From: Candidatus Peregrinibacteria bacterium RIFOXYB2_FULL_33_20
Lineage (GTDB): Bacteria > Patescibacteriota > Gracilibacteria > UBA1369 > GWF2-33-10
Assembly (NCBI GenBank): GCA_001788835.1
Contig: MFXK01000006.1
Coordinates: forward strand, 16,988 to 80,987
DNA length: 64,000 nucleotides
Direction of reading: 5' to 3'
The notes under the pieces: model-generated
Told to the model about the DNA's origin: nothing
Seen by the model: the letters and a program-made list of their open reading frames with translations, nothing else
Databases searched by the model: none
Program-made: the position numbers and the translations under genes
Shown: positions 35,382 to 44,142 of the stretch, one piece after another
How the letters are laid out: each line of letters opens with the position of its first letter
Numbering within the stretch: position 1 is the stretch's first letter

Positions 35382-35756
35382 ATGGCGCATTTTCGTTATT
35401 TATGTTGGATTCTGCTTGCCGCTTTACTTGGTTGGGCCTCAGTGATTTTGGTAATTTATAGGCTTGACCCTTTTGAATCCACTAATTTGGCGATTGTTTT
35501 GCTTTTTATTAGTTTATTTATTGCCTTCACGCCAAGTTTTGCTTTTATTGGATTTTTAATTCGCAAAAAAATCCATCACAATGAAATCTTTTATAGCCAT
35601 ATTAACATTGCCTTGCGACAAGGTCTGTTATTATCAATTTGCGGTTTGAGTTGTTTGTTTTTATTGTTGATAAATGCTTTGACTTGGTGGAGCGGTCTTT
35701 TTATTGTGCTGTTTATTACCCTGATTGAAGTTTATATTTCTAGCCAGGAGAAATGA
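35382..35756 (+). CDS. Hypothetical four-helix membrane protein, 124 aa
   Basis: I do not recognise the family. Four hydrophobic segments are visible at about residues 7-26, 35-60, 78-97 and 98-118. It is tightly linked to the preceding membrane protein. No catalytic motif is visible. Confidence 0.65.
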   Translation: MAHFRYLCWILLAALLGWASVILVIYRLDPFESTNLAIVLLFISLFIAFTPSFAFIGFLIRKKIHHNEIFYSHINIALRQGLLLSICGLSCLFLLLINALTWWSGLFIVLFITLIEVYISSQEK

Positions 35757-35778
35757 GAAAGCTGTGGGCTAGCGACTG

Positions 35779-36153
35779 TTAGCTGTTTACACTTACGGCA
35801 ATGGTAATGACAGTCTGGACGATGACATAAGAGACTAAAATAATCAATAATCCATAAACTACATATTGTAATCTTTTTTTAGCATTGTCTAATTGTCCAC
35901 CGCTTTCTCCACGTGAGGTTGCCATCATAATTCCGGCACTTACCAACATCATGATCGCTAGAGGGCCGGCGATTTTGATTAGTTTGCCGGCAAAAAACTG
36001 TAAATAAGCATTAATCGTGTCGCTGTCATAAGCGCCGACTTTCAAGCTATTTGGTAAATTACTTGGCTTATATTTATCGGGGATGGTTACTGCGGCATAA
36101 ACATTTTGCAGATTTACCAGATAAATTATGAAAATGGTAAAAAGTTTTTTCAT
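35779..36153 (-). CDS. VirB2/TrbC-like small membrane protein, array member 5
   Basis: It has a signal peptide (residues 1-20, ending VYA), a short exported linker, then two membrane segments (about 58-76 and 95-118) joined by a short basic/polar loop (SRGESGGQLDNAKKRLQ). This matches the pilin-like VirB2/TrbC layout by architecture. It is the last gene of a five-gene minus-strand cluster. The loop between the helices is predicted to face the cytoplasm. Its function is unknown. Confidence 0.65.
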   Translation of the reverse strand: MKKLFTIFIIYLVNLQNVYAAVTIPDKYKPSNLPNSLKVGAYDSDTINAYLQFFAGKLIKIAGPLAIMMLVSAGIMMATSRGESGGQLDNAKKRLQYVVYGLLIILVSYVIVQTVITIAVSVNS

Positions 36154-36167
36154 TATAATAGTAAAAA

Positions 36168-36584
36168 TTAATCAAAATCAAGACGGGCAATGCCATAGAC
36201 AACGCTGTAAGACAGTCCAATGACAACAATGCCGTATAAAGAATATTTAATGATATTCTTGGCTTTTGATTGCATGTCACTGTCGGCGGCAGACATGATA
36301 TACATAATGCCGGCGACTGATAGCGAGATAAAACACAACGTTCCGACCAGTCCCAAGACCAATCGAGCAATGCTAGCGGCAAAAGTTTTGTAATCCTGAT
36401 CGGGCAGTCTTTGCACATATTGCAATTCCTCATTATTGGAATTAGTACTGCTACCACTATCAATATATTGCACATTATATTTTTGAAATAAATTAGCAGG
36501 GTTAATATTTTCTGCCAATACAATATTGTGAATCATAAGGGAAATAAGAAGAGCGAGGATGGTATAAATAAATTGTTTGATCAT
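36168..36584 (-). CDS. VirB2/TrbC-like small membrane protein, array member 4
   Basis: I chose ATG at 36584 (138 residues): MIKQFIYTILALLISL starts a clean signal peptide ending VLA, whereas the longer frame to 36686 overlaps the upstream gene and lacks one. After an exported Ser/Asn-rich linker, two membrane segments follow (about 74-97 and 112-132), separated by SAADSDMQSKAKNIIKYS. The GIMYIMSA motif parallels the other members. It lies 14 bp before member 5. Confidence 0.65.
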   Translation of the reverse strand: MIKQFIYTILALLISLMIHNIVLAENINPANLFQKYNVQYIDSGSSTNSNNEELQYVQRLPDQDYKTFAASIARLVLGLVGTLCFISLSVAGIMYIMSAADSDMQSKAKNIIKYSLYGIVVIGLSYSVVYGIARLDFD

Positions 36585-36607
36585 AAAATATAAAATTTTT
36601 ATTATAA

Positions 36608-37099
36608 TTATTGTGATGATGCTTGCTGGCAGGAGCCGGCATTGGTTTTTTGATCTGTGATCACATATACCTGACCGACAGGACATACTACTATGTTTTT
36701 TGGTCTTTGCGTGGCATCAATATAATCGATATAACCAATAATATTGACAATGCTATAAGACAAAATTCCTAACATTAATCCAGCCAAAGCGTAAATAATC
36801 GTATTTTTGGCGTTATTAGCATGTTCTTCGTTTTGAAATGACATTAAATATTGAACACCGCCATAAATTAAAAATATTAAACTAGCGCCACCAAGGATGC
36901 CCAAACTGCCTTTGACAATAGTGGGGATCAAGTTGTTTGTTAGATAGTTCTTATTCTGATCAGCGCTATTGCTTACTGGCCCTGGGAGAGTGGCTGGTTT
37001 TGGAATGGTTGGCGCTTGAAAATTATCAGCATAAGTTATACTCTGCATCAAATTGATGACAATTAGAGCTGAAAATATCAATAATATAAATTTTTTCAT
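36608..37099 (-). CDS. VirB2/TrbC-like membrane protein, array member 3, with C-terminal extension
   Basis: It has a signal peptide (cleavage near TYA), a proline-rich linker, and two membrane segments (about 60-85 and 100-122) with the loop SFQNEEHANNAKNTI and motif GGVQYLMS. Unlike its neighbours it has a C-terminal region of about 40 residues after TM2, containing two Cys (VVCPVGQVYV and GSCQQASS) that could form a disulphide outside the cell. It starts 2 bp after member 2 ends. Confidence 0.65.
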   Translation of the reverse strand: MKKFILLIFSALIVINLMQSITYADNFQAPTIPKPATLPGPVSNSADQNKNYLTNNLIPTIVKGSLGILGGASLIFLIYGGVQYLMSFQNEEHANNAKNTIIYALAGLMLGILSYSIVNIIGYIDYIDATQRPKNIVVCPVGQVYVITDQKTNAGSCQQASSQ

Positions 37100-37101
37100 A
37101 T

Positions 37102-37545
37102 TTATTCTAAAACATAGAAAGTAGGATTAAGCGTATACAGAATTAGGGCGGAAAGAAATAAAATAGCAATGCCGATAAAAGATTTGAAAATACGATCTTT
37201 GACCGCGCTGTTATCTTCCTCTCCCCGCAAAATTAGTTGTATACCGCCAATAACAATTGAAAATACGGCAATTAAGCCTACCAATCCTGCGCCATAAACA
37301 TATATTTGGCTAATGTAGTTTTTGATAAAATCAATGCCGGTTTTACCTTTGATACATTTAGTGGAGCCTAGAGCTTCATTTAATTCGACATAAATTTCGC
37401 CCTCTTTTGCCTCGCAAGGGGTATCTTGAGAATTACCATCAACTGGCGGAGTGCTTTCGTCAGCCAGCGCCACTATCGGCATAGTAATTAATGACAGGCT
37501 GAGTAATAAAATAATTATGCTAAGGATTTGTTTGTGAGATTTCAT
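37102..37545 (-). CDS. VirB2/TrbC-like membrane protein, array member 2
   Basis: It has a signal peptide (residues about 1-28, ending ALA) and an acidic exported linker with two Cys (DTPCEAKEGE and GSTKCIKGK), then two membrane segments (about 78-102 and 118-140). The GGIQLILRGEEDNSAVKDRIFKS loop follows TM1. It has 147 residues and lies 9 bp after member 1. Confidence 0.65.
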   Translation of the reverse strand: MKSHKQILSIIILLLSLSLITMPIVALADESTPPVDGNSQDTPCEAKEGEIYVELNEALGSTKCIKGKTGIDFIKNYISQIYVYGAGLVGLIAVFSIVIGGIQLILRGEEDNSAVKDRIFKSFIGIAILFLSALILYTLNPTFYVLE

Positions 37546-37554
37546 GTTAATTGA

Positions 37555-37986
37555 TTACATAAATAGTGATTGGACGAAGATGACAATTATATAAGCGGCA
37601 AATAAAAGAATTAGACCAATGACCGCTGCAGAAATCATATCTTTGGCTTTGTTCATTTCTTCTTCGCGTCCAGCAATCAGCATGATTCCGGCTACTACTA
37701 TGATTAGGAAAGCAATTGAGCCGGCAACTTTAGTTAGAAAAACAATAGTTGACAGGATCAAAGCCACGGCTGGACCATTAGTGGTGTCATTAAGATACGA
37801 TTGAGTTTGCGAACCCTGGGCATTTTCATCGCAATCTTGAACGCTTAAAAATGTTTTTACCTCGAATTGGTCAATACGGTTGCTTTCTCTTGGTGGACAC
37901 TTGCCATAGCTAATCGGCGCTAATATCGTCAATAAACTAAAACCGGCCAGTAAGTAGAAAGCATATTTTTTAAAATTTATCCGCAT
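37555..37986 (-). CDS. VirB2/TrbC-like membrane protein, array member 1
   Basis: It is the first gene of the cluster. It has a signal peptide (cleavage near SYG), an exported linker with two Cys (GKCPPRE and VQDCDEN), and two membrane segments (about 78-102 and 115-140) around the loop AGREEEMNKAKDMISAA. The motif VVAGIMLIAGREEE closely resembles VirB2-like proteins. ATG 37986 is preferred; ATG 37995 in the same frame is an alternative. It lies 66 bp after the LUD gene. Confidence 0.65.
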   Translation of the reverse strand: MRINFKKYAFYLLAGFSLLTILAPISYGKCPPRESNRIDQFEVKTFLSVQDCDENAQGSQTQSYLNDTTNGPAVALILSTIVFLTKVAGSIAFLIIVVAGIMLIAGREEEMNKAKDMISAAVIGLILLFAAYIIVIFVQSLFM

Positions 37987-38052
37987 AAAAATCATTAATA
38001 ATCTTTATATTTTAGCATTTTTGGGCGGAAATATCTATGCTATTTAAAAGGC

Positions 38053-38652
38053 TTAGTATCCCAGCTCCTCATCCACTAAGATGATAGTAATACGGTTTTT
38101 TTCAGGAGATTTTTTGATTACGCAAAAAATGTTTTGAATGTCTTCGGCGGTATATTTGGGTTTTTTGTTGTGTTTAAGAGCTTTTTGATTTAGCCTCTCT
38201 ACATTTTTTGGGGTAGCGATCTTATCAATTCTGACGAAGCCCTGCTCGATATTTTTTACGATTTTGTTTTTGCCAACCACCAAGAGAACTTTTTTTGGGC
38301 CGTAAATTTGAGCGGCAACCCGGTTGCCAGAGCCGTCGACATTGATTAGACAACCTGATTCGGTGACAGCGTTGGAACTGGAGATATAAATATCAGCCAG
38401 TAGTCCTTGTCGGCGGCGTTTAATATTTTCTTCCATGGAAATGCCTATTTCATACTGGTCAAAAAGCTGAAAAGTTTTTTGTTGACGAAGCCAATCTAGT
38501 AAGCCAATTTCACGAATTGTTTCTGATCCACCCAGACCGACAGACTGCAGATTTTGGAAGAAAGTTTTTGCTTGCTCCAAAGCTTGCTGGGTGTTTTTTG
38601 CGGAGATTACTTGAAACCCGTTGTTTTCTAGGTTGGAGATGGTTTTGTTCAT
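38053..38652 (-). CDS. LUD-domain protein (LutC/YkgG family)
   Basis: It contains a LUD domain: VGLGGSETIREIGLLDWLR near residue 38-56, then ADIYISSSNAVTESGCLINVDGSGNRVA near 85-112 and GPKKVLLVVGKNKIV. LUD proteins are linked to lactate utilisation in other bacteria, but no lutA or lutB is visible here, so the role is uncertain. It has 199 residues. It is upstream of the VirB2-like cluster on the same strand. Confidence 0.8.
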   Translation of the reverse strand: MNKTISNLENNGFQVISAKNTQQALEQAKTFFQNLQSVGLGGSETIREIGLLDWLRQQKTFQLFDQYEIGISMEENIKRRRQGLLADIYISSSNAVTESGCLINVDGSGNRVAAQIYGPKKVLLVVGKNKIVKNIEQGFVRIDKIATPKNVERLNQKALKHNKKPKYTAEDIQNIFCVIKKSPEKNRITIILVDEELGY

Positions 38653-38722
38653 AAAAAGTTTTTTTAAATTAAATTCGTATTAGTGATGGCAAGATTTGAG
38701 CATGAAATTTTAGCTAACAGAT

Positions 38723-40012
38723 TTAGAACAAAGTAGCTTGCTTGCCTAGGGTACTGTTTTTTTCTTCATCAGAAAAAATATTGACCGTGCCGAATTCGCC
38801 GTCATAACCAGCCTTGATCTGGATTTGGCCAAGACGCATTCTGTTAATGCCTTCGGCAATCATTGAATTAGAGGCTTTTTGAATGTCATCAATTCTGGCA
38901 TCTAACAAAATTTTAAATTCATTGCCAAGTTTTTCCAACATATTTTGGTACATTTGCTCGACTTTTTTGCTTTTTACCGTGGATTTGAAGACTTCAGCAA
39001 TAATTTCCGGCAGGGGAATGATACTATAAAAAGGTCGAGCTTGATTTGGTTTAAAATTTTTAGGCTTATCAGCTAGTTTCTCTACTCGGTGCATGACGCC
39101 GATCGTAACTTTTTTACAGCATTTTGGACATAAATAATTATTTTTGATACTTTCTTTGGGGCTTAATCTAATTTGACAGTTTCTGTGCCCGTCTAGGTGA
39201 TATTTACCTTCCTCCGGGAAAAATTCAATGGTAGCTTCAAAAGCTTTTAAATCATTGTTCCTCAAAGCTTTGGTGATGGCGTCATAGGAAAGATCAGTGT
39301 TAAAAACATTAGCTTCGCGTCCAAGCTTACGGGCGGAATGGGCGTCAGAATTGGAAATCAAAGTTAAATTATTGATTTTTGACCAGCGCCAGTTCATTGC
39401 AGGATCAGAAGAAAGTCCAGTTTCCAGAGCATAAATATATGGAGTTAAATCTTCAAAGCACTCTTCCAGACTATCAAAACCGGACATTGAACCAAAAACA
39501 GAAAAATGAGGAGTCCAGATGTGAGCAGGAATCAGCATACATTCTTCGGAAACATTTAAAACAATTTCTAAAAGTTTTTTTGCATCAAGTCCAAGAATAG
39601 GTCGGCCATCAGATTTTAAATTTCCTATTTTATTTAATTTAGAAATAATTTTGGCTGCATATTCAAGTTTTGGCGCAATAATTAGGTTATGAGTTTTACG
39701 AACTTTATCATTTTTTTTGTAAATTGAGCTTATTTCCACGCTAAGCATGAATCTCATTTCATTTTTGCAGCTGGCAGGGATTTCTTTAGCAAGATCTTTT
39801 TCAAATTCTTTTTTTAGTTTAAAAAGTCCTTCTTCGGCAGGTTCAAGCGTATCTTGAATTTCTTGAAAATATTTGGGATGAGTAAAATCGCCGGTGCCAA
39901 TTACGTTTAATCCTTTTAGCTGTCCCCATTTAGCTAAGCTGATAATGTTCATCTCTTTGGAAGTGGCGCGGGAATAATGCGAGTGAATGTGAAAATCAGC
40001 CTTGAAGGACAT
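38723..40012 (-). CDS. Endonuclease Q (PHP-domain DNA repair nuclease)
   Basis: EndoQ cuts DNA 5' of deaminated bases and abasic sites. The PHP metal site begins DFHIHSHYSR (His8, His10); TGDFTHPKYF, SVEISS, PAHIWTPHF and SNSDAHS follow as in the family. A cysteine cluster (HRNC, then CPKCCKKVTIGVMHRVEKLAD) near residues 275-310 is the zinc region, and GFDSLEECF is typical. It has 429 residues. The C-terminus ends QATLF, resembling a sliding-clamp-binding pentapeptide. EndoQ is best known from archaea and a few bacteria. Confidence 0.85.
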   Translation of the reverse strand: MSFKADFHIHSHYSRATSKEMNIISLAKWGQLKGLNVIGTGDFTHPKYFQEIQDTLEPAEEGLFKLKKEFEKDLAKEIPASCKNEMRFMLSVEISSIYKKNDKVRKTHNLIIAPKLEYAAKIISKLNKIGNLKSDGRPILGLDAKKLLEIVLNVSEECMLIPAHIWTPHFSVFGSMSGFDSLEECFEDLTPYIYALETGLSSDPAMNWRWSKINNLTLISNSDAHSARKLGREANVFNTDLSYDAITKALRNNDLKAFEATIEFFPEEGKYHLDGHRNCQIRLSPKESIKNNYLCPKCCKKVTIGVMHRVEKLADKPKNFKPNQARPFYSIIPLPEIIAEVFKSTVKSKKVEQMYQNMLEKLGNEFKILLDARIDDIQKASNSMIAEGINRMRLGQIQIKAGYDGEFGTVNIFSDEEKNSTLGKQATLF

Positions 40013-40057
40013 GGAATGATTGCTAATTCTTAAATTGTTGATTGGGGGATTGTTTTT

Positions 40058-41098
40058 TTAAAACTGTTCTGTGAATCTTAGATCACCGCCACTTAGCATT
40101 CGAATATCATCAATGCCATATCTCATCATTACTAAGCGAGTTAAGCCAAAGCCAAAAGCCCAGCCTTGATATTCGTCAGGATTGATTCCGCCAGCGCGTA
40201 ATACGTTGGGATGCACCATGCCGGCACCCATAAATTCGACCCAGCCGGATTTTTTGCAAGTTTTACAGCCAGCCCCGTCACAAATCATGCAGGACATATC
40301 AAGTTCCAATCCTGGTTCCACAAAAGGAAAATAACCTGGTCGGAAGCGGACTTTAATTTCTCTTTGAAATAATTTGGATAAAAATTCAGCCATCACGCCT
40401 TTGAGATGAGCCAATGAAATGTTTTTATCAATCATTAAGCCTTCCACTTGATCAAAAGTGTGCTCATGGCAGGCGTCAAGTGCTTCATTACGGAAGACTC
40501 TGCCCGGCACAATAATTCTTAGTGGCGCGCCATATTTTAGCATGGTTCTGATTTGCACTGGTGAGGTTTGAGTCCTTAGAACCAAACGTCCCAGTTTCAG
40601 ATCAGCTTTTTTGTCAATGAAAAAAGTATCTTGCATGTCTCTGGCGGGATGCGTAGCCGGCATGTTCAAATCATCAAAATTAAATTTTTCCACTTCTACT
40701 TCTGGTCCGTCCGCCACTTCAAAGCCCATGCCATGAAAAATGTTTTCCACTTCATATTGAGTGGTGGCCAAAGGATGAGCGTGACCAATATTATATTTAG
40801 CGCCTGGAGCACTAATATCAATAGAATCTTCTTCCAGTTCTTTTAAGATCATTTCATTTTCCAGCATTTTTTCTTTTTGGACAAAAGCCTCTTCCAGGTT
40901 TTTTTTGATAACATTAGAAAATTTGCCAATAGTTGGACGCTGGTCATTTGGTAAATCTTTTAGGCCATGAAGAATTTCTGTTAGTTTTCCTTTTTTGCCG
41001 AGATAAAAAATTTCGTGATTTTTTAATTCATTTAGGTCTTTAGAATTTTGGATTTTTTTCAAAGCTTCAGTTTGTAGATTTTCCAGTTTTTCTTGCAT
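40058..41098 (-). CDS. pheS: Phenylalanyl-tRNA synthetase alpha subunit
   Basis: PheS is the catalytic subunit charging tRNA-Phe. It has an N-terminal coiled-coil (residues 1-80). The class II core includes HPLATTQYEVENIFHGMGF, MQDTFFI, RTQTSPVQIRTM, VFRNEALDACHEHTFDQVEGL and GAGMVHPNVLRAGG. ATG 41098 gives 346 residues; the longer 41140 frame is rejected. A Cys cluster (CMICDGAGCKTC) is also present. pheT, normally next to pheS, is not in the window. Confidence 0.95.
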   Translation of the reverse strand: MQEKLENLQTEALKKIQNSKDLNELKNHEIFYLGKKGKLTEILHGLKDLPNDQRPTIGKFSNVIKKNLEEAFVQKEKMLENEMILKELEEDSIDISAPGAKYNIGHAHPLATTQYEVENIFHGMGFEVADGPEVEVEKFNFDDLNMPATHPARDMQDTFFIDKKADLKLGRLVLRTQTSPVQIRTMLKYGAPLRIIVPGRVFRNEALDACHEHTFDQVEGLMIDKNISLAHLKGVMAEFLSKLFQREIKVRFRPGYFPFVEPGLELDMSCMICDGAGCKTCKKSGWVEFMGAGMVHPNVLRAGGINPDEYQGWAFGFGLTRLVMMRYGIDDIRMLSGGDLRFTEQF

Positions 41099-41189
41099 GT
41101 TGGGGGAAAATTTATGAAAAAAAAGAGCAACTTTATACAAATCTTAAATTACAGTAAATATTTTTTTCTATCAAGCCCAGAGAAAACAA

Positions 41190-41220
41190 AAAAAGTCCCG
41201 TCATTATGGCGGGACTTTTT
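41190..41220. terminator. Rho-independent terminator after the HU gene
   Basis: AAAAAGTCCCG (41190-41200) pairs with CGGGACTTTTT (41210-41220): an 11-bp stem with a 9-nt loop and T-runs on both strands, between the HU stop and pheS. Confidence 0.88.
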
Positions 41221-41244
41221 GAGTAATCCGTGAGGAAAAGAAAA

Positions 41245-41517
41245 TTATTTAACTTTTTCAGCTAATGATTTTCCTGTTCTCCAGCGAACAACTTTTCTTG
41301 CTGGGATCTTAAGGGTGCTACCAGTTCTTGGGTTAACACCATTGCGTGCTTTTCTTGAAACGACTTTCCATGTGCCGAAGCCTGGAAGAGTTACTTTACC
41401 ACCTTTTTTAAGGGTTACGCTAACAGCTTCAATCATAGCATTTAATGCTTTTGTAGCTGCTGCTTTTGAGATACCGGCGTGTTTCGCCATGGCATCCACA
41501 AGACTTCCTTTTGTCAT
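41245..41517 (-). CDS. HU-family DNA-binding protein
   Basis: HU is a nucleoid protein that bends DNA. The 90 residues match the family: N-terminal helices (MTKGSLVDAMAKHAGISKAAATKALNA start), then GKVTLPGFGTWKV and the beta-arm RNGVNPRTGSTLKIPARKVVRWRTGK. It is monocistronic, with its own promoter and a strong terminator. Confidence 0.95.
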   Translation of the reverse strand: MTKGSLVDAMAKHAGISKAAATKALNAMIEAVSVTLKKGGKVTLPGFGTWKVVSRKARNGVNPRTGSTLKIPARKVVRWRTGKSLAEKVK

Positions 41518-41550
41518 GTTGGTTAAGTTAGGAAATAATTAACTATTGAT

Positions 41551-41579
41551 TATATAAGGCAAAACTCGAGCTTTTACAA
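41551..41579 (-). promoter_or_regulatory. Promoter of the HU gene
   Basis: On the minus strand TTGTAA (41579-41574) and TATATA (41556-41551), continuing to TATATAAT, are 17 bp apart, 34 bp before the ATG. Confidence 0.55.
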
Positions 41580-41823
41580 GCGATTTTGCTCTAGAAGTGA
41601 CTTTGATGATTAACGGTTGAAGTTTTTTTATAATAATTGGCTTTTGATCATCATTTTGTGGTGTCTTTTAAAATAAAATTATAAAATTTTTTACTGACAT
41701 GGCTAGTAATTACTAAATGTTTTTTTGTAAATGTAAAGTCATTTATCTGAGAATTTTGTGATGGTTTTGCTGATTAAATGCGGATTTTTCCGAATTTTAG
41801 TTGTATAAAATTTTTTTATTAAT

Positions 41824-41852
41824 TTGACTCGATGGATAAAATTCTTTATGAA
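41824..41852 (+). promoter_or_regulatory. Promoter of topA
   Basis: TTGACT (41824-41829) and TATGAA (41847-41852) are 17 bp apart, about 30 bp before the chosen ATG at 41884. The 366-bp HU-topA gap otherwise holds the HU promoter and AT-rich sequence with no gene that I can support. Confidence 0.5.
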
Positions 41853-41883
41853 TTTCTTTGATTTAAGATTTAAAATATTTACA

Positions 41884-44130
41884 ATGGCTTCAAATTTAGT
41901 AATCGTTGAGTCTCCCACCAAAGCTAAAACTATTTCCAAATTTTTGGGTAGTAAATATGTTGTTAAGGCTTCCATGGGACATGTGCGGGATTTGCCTAAA
42001 TCAAACATGGGCGTTGATATTGAGCATAATTTTGAACCGAAATACATCATCCCAGTGGATAAGAAAAAAATTATTTCCGAACTCAAATCTTATATTAAAA
42101 CCGATACAACGGTATGGCTAGCAACTGATGAGGACCGAGAAGGAGAGGCTATTGGTTGGCATTTAACCAAAGCTTTGAATCTGACTAAGCAAAAAATTTA
42201 TCGCATTGTTTTTCATGAAATCACTAAATCAGCTTTGGATCAATCTATTAAAAATCCCCGGGATATTGATATTAATTTGGTGAATGCGCAACAGGCTAGA
42301 AGAGTTTTGGATAGATTGGTTGGTTATGAACTTTCGCCGTTTTTGTGGAAGAAAGTTAGATATGGCCTGTCAGCCGGTAGAGTTCAAAGTGTGGCCGTGC
42401 GATTGATTGTAGATCGGGAAAATGAAATTAGAGCTTTTAAATCGGAAGAATATTGGTCAATTACGGCTTTATTTAATAAAAAGAATGATTTTGAAGCCAA
42501 ACTTCATTTTATTGATAGTAAAAAATTTAAATTATCTAATGAGAAAGATGCACAGCAAGTTTTAGAAAATTTAAAAAATGCTAATTATGTAGTGTCAGTC
42601 ATTGAGAAAAAACAAATATCAAGAAATCCTGCGCCACCTTTTACCACCTCCACCCTGCAACAGGAAGCAGGCCGAAAATTAAATATGTCGGTTAGCAAGA
42701 CCATGCTGGTAGCGCAACAATTATATGAAGGTTTAGATATCGGAGAGGGATCAGTTGGTTTGATTACATACATGAGAACGGACTCTGTAAATTTATCTAA
42801 GCAAGCTTTGGATCAGTCTGGAAACGTCATTACGGAATTATTTGGCAAAGAATTTACTTTAGTTAAACCTAGATTTTATAAGAGTAAGAAAGGCGCTCAA
42901 GAAGCTCATGAAGCGATTCGTCCGACCGATTTATCCAGAACGCCAGAATTTTTGAAAAAGTTTTTAAATAAAGAGCAGTATAAATTGTATGAATTGATTT
43001 GGAAAAGGACTTTGGCTTGTCAAATGGCTGAAGCGATATTTGATAGGGTGTCTGTGGATATTGAGAATAGAATTGAGAACCGAGAACTGAGCGCTGAGAA
43101 GGATAAATTATATACATTTAGAGCGACTGGCCAAACCGTGAAATTTCCTGGCTTTATGAAAGTTTATAAGGAAAGTTTTGACGAGCCGCAGGAAGATGAT
43201 GATCAGGAGAAAATTTTACCTAATTTAGTCGAAGGCGATGAACCATCATTGAAAAAACTTACTGAAAATCAGCACTTTACTGAACCGCCGGCCAGATATA
43301 CAGAAGCCAGTCTGGTGAAAAAGCTTGAATCAGAAGGAATAGGCAGGCCAAGTACTTACGCCCCAACCATTTCAACTATTATTAAAAGGCAATATGTGAT
43401 TAAGGAAAAAGCTTGTCTGAAACCTACTGACACGGGCGAGGTCGTGAATAATATTTTGGTGAAACATTTTAGCCAGATTGTAGATTATCAATTCACTGCC
43501 AAAATGGAGGAAGATTTAGATAATATTGCCGAGGGTAAAATTAAATGGGAGCCGGTTATTGATAGTTTTTACCATCCTTTTCATGATAATATCACACAAA
43601 AACAGACGGATTTACAAAAATCCGACCTGATTACCGAAGAAACTAACGAAATTTGTGATAAATGTGGGGCCAAAATGGAAATTAAACTAGGACGATATGG
43701 TAAATTTTTATCCTGTTCTAATTATCCGACCTGTAAAAACGCTAAACCTTTGCGCAAAGATGGCGAAGATAAGGAAATGAAGAAGTTGGAAGCCAAATTA
43801 AGCGATAAAAAGTGCCATAAATGTGGCGAGCCAATGTTGATCAAAACAGGCCGGTTTGGAGAGTTTTTGGCTTGCAGCGGTTATCCAAAATGTAAAAATA
43901 TTGAATCTATTGTGAAATATACAGGCGTTGATTGTCCAGTCTGCAAGGATGGAAAAGTTATTGAAAAAAGGACCAAAAGAGGGAAAATTTTTTATGGATG
44001 TAATAAATATCCAAAATGTAAATTCGCTAGTTGGGATGAACCGGTGAACGAAAAATGCCCTAAATGTAAAAGCTTGGTGGTCAAGAAAAAAGACAGCTTG
44101 AAATGTTCTAAATGCGATTGGAAGAAATGA
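41884..44130 (+). CDS. topA: DNA topoisomerase I
   Basis: TopA relaxes negative supercoils. The toprim domain starts NLVIVESPTKAKTI, with the DEDREGEAIGWHL motif near residue 90; the active-site Tyr is in GLITYMRTDS near residue 300. Four C-terminal zinc ribbons follow (Cys quartets beginning CDKCG, CHKCG, CPVCKDG and CPKCKS). The ATG at 41884 gives 748 residues; a start at 41824 would lie in the -35 element. A five-unit heptamer array (43063-43097) inserts the ENRIENRELSAE stretch. Confidence 0.96.
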   Translation: MASNLVIVESPTKAKTISKFLGSKYVVKASMGHVRDLPKSNMGVDIEHNFEPKYIIPVDKKKIISELKSYIKTDTTVWLATDEDREGEAIGWHLTKALNLTKQKIYRIVFHEITKSALDQSIKNPRDIDINLVNAQQARRVLDRLVGYELSPFLWKKVRYGLSAGRVQSVAVRLIVDRENEIRAFKSEEYWSITALFNKKNDFEAKLHFIDSKKFKLSNEKDAQQVLENLKNANYVVSVIEKKQISRNPAPPFTTSTLQQEAGRKLNMSVSKTMLVAQQLYEGLDIGEGSVGLITYMRTDSVNLSKQALDQSGNVITELFGKEFTLVKPRFYKSKKGAQEAHEAIRPTDLSRTPEFLKKFLNKEQYKLYELIWKRTLACQMAEAIFDRVSVDIENRIENRELSAEKDKLYTFRATGQTVKFPGFMKVYKESFDEPQEDDDQEKILPNLVEGDEPSLKKLTENQHFTEPPARYTEASLVKKLESEGIGRPSTYAPTISTIIKRQYVIKEKACLKPTDTGEVVNNILVKHFSQIVDYQFTAKMEEDLDNIAEGKIKWEPVIDSFYHPFHDNITQKQTDLQKSDLITEETNEICDKCGAKMEIKLGRYGKFLSCSNYPTCKNAKPLRKDGEDKEMKKLEAKLSDKKCHKCGEPMLIKTGRFGEFLACSGYPKCKNIESIVKYTGVDCPVCKDGKVIEKRTKRGKIFYGCNKYPKCKFASWDEPVNEKCPKCKSLVVKKKDSLKCSKCDWKK
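43063..43097. repeat. Five heptanucleotide units inside topA
   Basis: The 35 bp read as GAGAATA, GAATTGA, GAACCGA, GAACTGA, GCGCTGA. They encode a local IENRIENRELSAE stretch. The length equals that of both queG arrays. Confidence 0.7.
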
Positions 44131-44142
44131 TGAGCCCGAAAG

